This document shows, one piece after another, positions 7,173 to 7,678 of a DNA stretch of 7,678 nucleotides. Source of the DNA: Hyphomicrobiales bacterium (lineage in GTDB: Bacteria > Pseudomonadota > Alphaproteobacteria > Rhizobiales > GCA-2746425); contig NVXB01000024.1 of the NCBI GenBank assembly GCA_002746425.1, positions 4,448 to 12,125 of the forward strand. The letters run 5' to 3'. Position 1 is the stretch's first letter. Each line of letters opens with the position of its first letter. Below the pieces are notes generated by a model. It saw only the letters and a list, made by a program, of their open reading frames with translations. It searched no databases and was not told the DNA's origin. The position numbers were made by a program, and so were the translations under genes.

Positions 7173-7190
7173 AATATTCCTATGAATATT
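7173..7190. promoter_or_regulatory. Operator-like palindrome AATATTC-CTAT-GAATATT
   Basis: A perfect inverted repeat with 7-bp arms and a 4-nt centre lies 36 nt before the start of the TIGR02444 gene, next to a candidate -10 element. Position and symmetry suit a dimeric regulator's site. It is too AT-rich to be a terminator, and chance is possible given local composition. Confidence 0.3.
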
Positions 7191-7215
7191 CGTGATTGGC
7201 AAAGATAGGATGAGT

Positions 7216-7220
7216 AGGAA
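7216..7220 (+). promoter_or_regulatory. Ribosome binding site of the TIGR02444 gene
   Basis: AGGAA lies 6 nt before ATG 7227, with a second purine-rich AGGATGAG just upstream (7208-7215 region). It supports ATG 7227, which places the family's P-F-W-x-F-S-L opening at residues 5-11, as expected. Confidence 0.6.
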
Positions 7221-7226
7221 CCGCAG

Positions 7227-7678
7227 ATGGATGATTTTCCTTTTTGGTCATTTTCGCTAGACCGTTATATGCGTCCGGGTGTGTCAACGATTTGCCTGAG
7301 ATTGCAGGAAACCTGCAAGGTAGATGTCAACATTCTCTTGTTTGCTTTGTGGTTGGCCGACCGGAGTATTGCAGTTGATCGCAATGAGTTTAGACAACTT
7401 ATTGAAAAGGCGCAGCTATGCCATGAACAAATTGTCATACCCCTTCGCCGGGTACGCCAATATTTAAAAACGAAGCATTTTGATTTATCGGTAAATCAGG
7501 TGGAAAGTTTTCGAAAAACCATAAAGAAACAAGAGATTGCCGCAGAAAAAATGGAGCAAGAGATCTTGTTTTCTGCGTTTCTTTCAAGCTCCGAAATGGT
7601 TTTGGACGTTGCGGGGCAAACTCCAAAACCTAGCGTTACCAGCGAATATTCTCGTCAGAATATCAATATTTATTTTGA
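7227..7678 (+). CDS. TIGR02444 (DUF2390) family protein, 3' end beyond window
   Basis: An open frame of 150 codons with no stop before the right edge, so the gene is partial here. The N-terminal part carries the TIGR02444/DUF2390 hallmark as I recall it: P-F-W-x-F-S-L (5-11), Y-x-R-P-G-V (14-19), then C-L-x-L-Q-E with D-V-N-I-L-L-F-A-L-W at about 33-42. Related proteobacterial proteins have a very similar block. The rest is mostly charged, probably helical, and poorly conserved, ending near residue 150 in a polar stretch. The protein appears soluble and cytoplasmic, without a signal peptide. The family's function is unknown to me, and nothing links it to the catabolic operon, from which it is separated by ubiX and 514 nt of spacer. 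Family assignment is good; no function is claimed. Confidence 0.85.
   Translation, partial: MDDFPFWSFSLDRYMRPGVSTICLRLQETCKVDVNILLFALWLADRSIAVDRNEFRQLIEKAQLCHEQIVIPLRRVRQYLKTKHFDLSVNQVESFRKTIKKQEIAAEKMEQEILFSAFLSSSEMVLDVAGQTPKPSVTSEYSRQNINIYF

Larger units (their letters stand above)
6713..7226. other. AT-rich intergenic region without a convincing gene
   Basis: These 514 nt separate divergent ubiX and the TIGR02444 gene and are clearly richer in A and T than the flanking genes. Apart from the ubiX promoter they hold two copies of the palindrome TTTATAAA (6926-6933 and 6944-6951, 18 nt apart), TTAGA-GCG-TCTAA (6889-6901), the spaced arms GATACG / CGTATC (6840-6845, 6863-6868) and AATATTC-CTAT-GAATATT (7173-7190). 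Two overlapping short open frames exist: 60 codons on plus from TTG 6988, and 65 codons on minus from ATG 7158 to TAA 6961. Neither has a good ribosome site or a recognisable domain, so I do not call them genes. No tRNA or known riboswitch is apparent. Confidence 0.7.

Noticed and set aside
7435..7626. 63-codon minus-strand open frame near the right edge
   Set aside because: It is antisense to the TIGR02444 gene, whose frame shows the family signature and stays open through the whole region.

Overview
The window carries a compact bacterial catabolic locus, most likely for uptake and degradation of an aromatic (or heteroaromatic) carboxylic acid, followed by an AT-rich spacer and the start of an unrelated conserved gene. 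The gene content (TAXI-type TRAP transporter with a fused permease, a TIGR02444/DUF2390-like protein, moderate GC in genes and short intergenic gaps) suggests a proteobacterium, perhaps a marine or environmental alphaproteobacterium. That placement is an inference from gene families, not from a marker gene.

Layout. Positions 63-6122 hold four same-strand genes with gaps of 32, 49 and 12 nt, which look like one operon: a UbiD-family prenylated-FMN decarboxylase, a TAXI-family substrate-binding protein, a fused 4TM/12TM TRAP permease and a group A FAD-dependent aromatic hydroxylase. Position 6143-6712, on the opposite strand and convergent, encodes a UbiX flavin prenyltransferase with a GTG start and its own recognisable sigma-70-type promoter (perfect TATAAT). 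The convergent junction has an 8-bp GC-rich hairpin that overlaps the stop codon of the hydroxylase. Positions 6713-7226 are AT-rich, without a convincing gene, and contain several short palindromes. A TIGR02444-family gene starts at 7227 and runs off the right edge.

How the genes fit together (inference from families). The TAXI protein would capture an acid in the periplasm and hand it to the fused permease. UbiX would make prenylated FMN from FMN and dimethylallyl phosphate, and UbiD would use it to remove CO2 from the imported ring. The FAD monooxygenase would hydroxylate the decarboxylated product to prepare it for ring cleavage. All catalytic and cofactor-binding residues I could align from memory in UbiD and UbiX are present, so both look active. 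No ring-cleavage enzyme and no regulator lie in the window. The cluster probably continues to the left, because the UbiD gene starts only 62 nt from the edge. The exact substrate cannot be read from the sequence.

I found no RNA genes, insertion sequences, CRISPR arrays or phage features.
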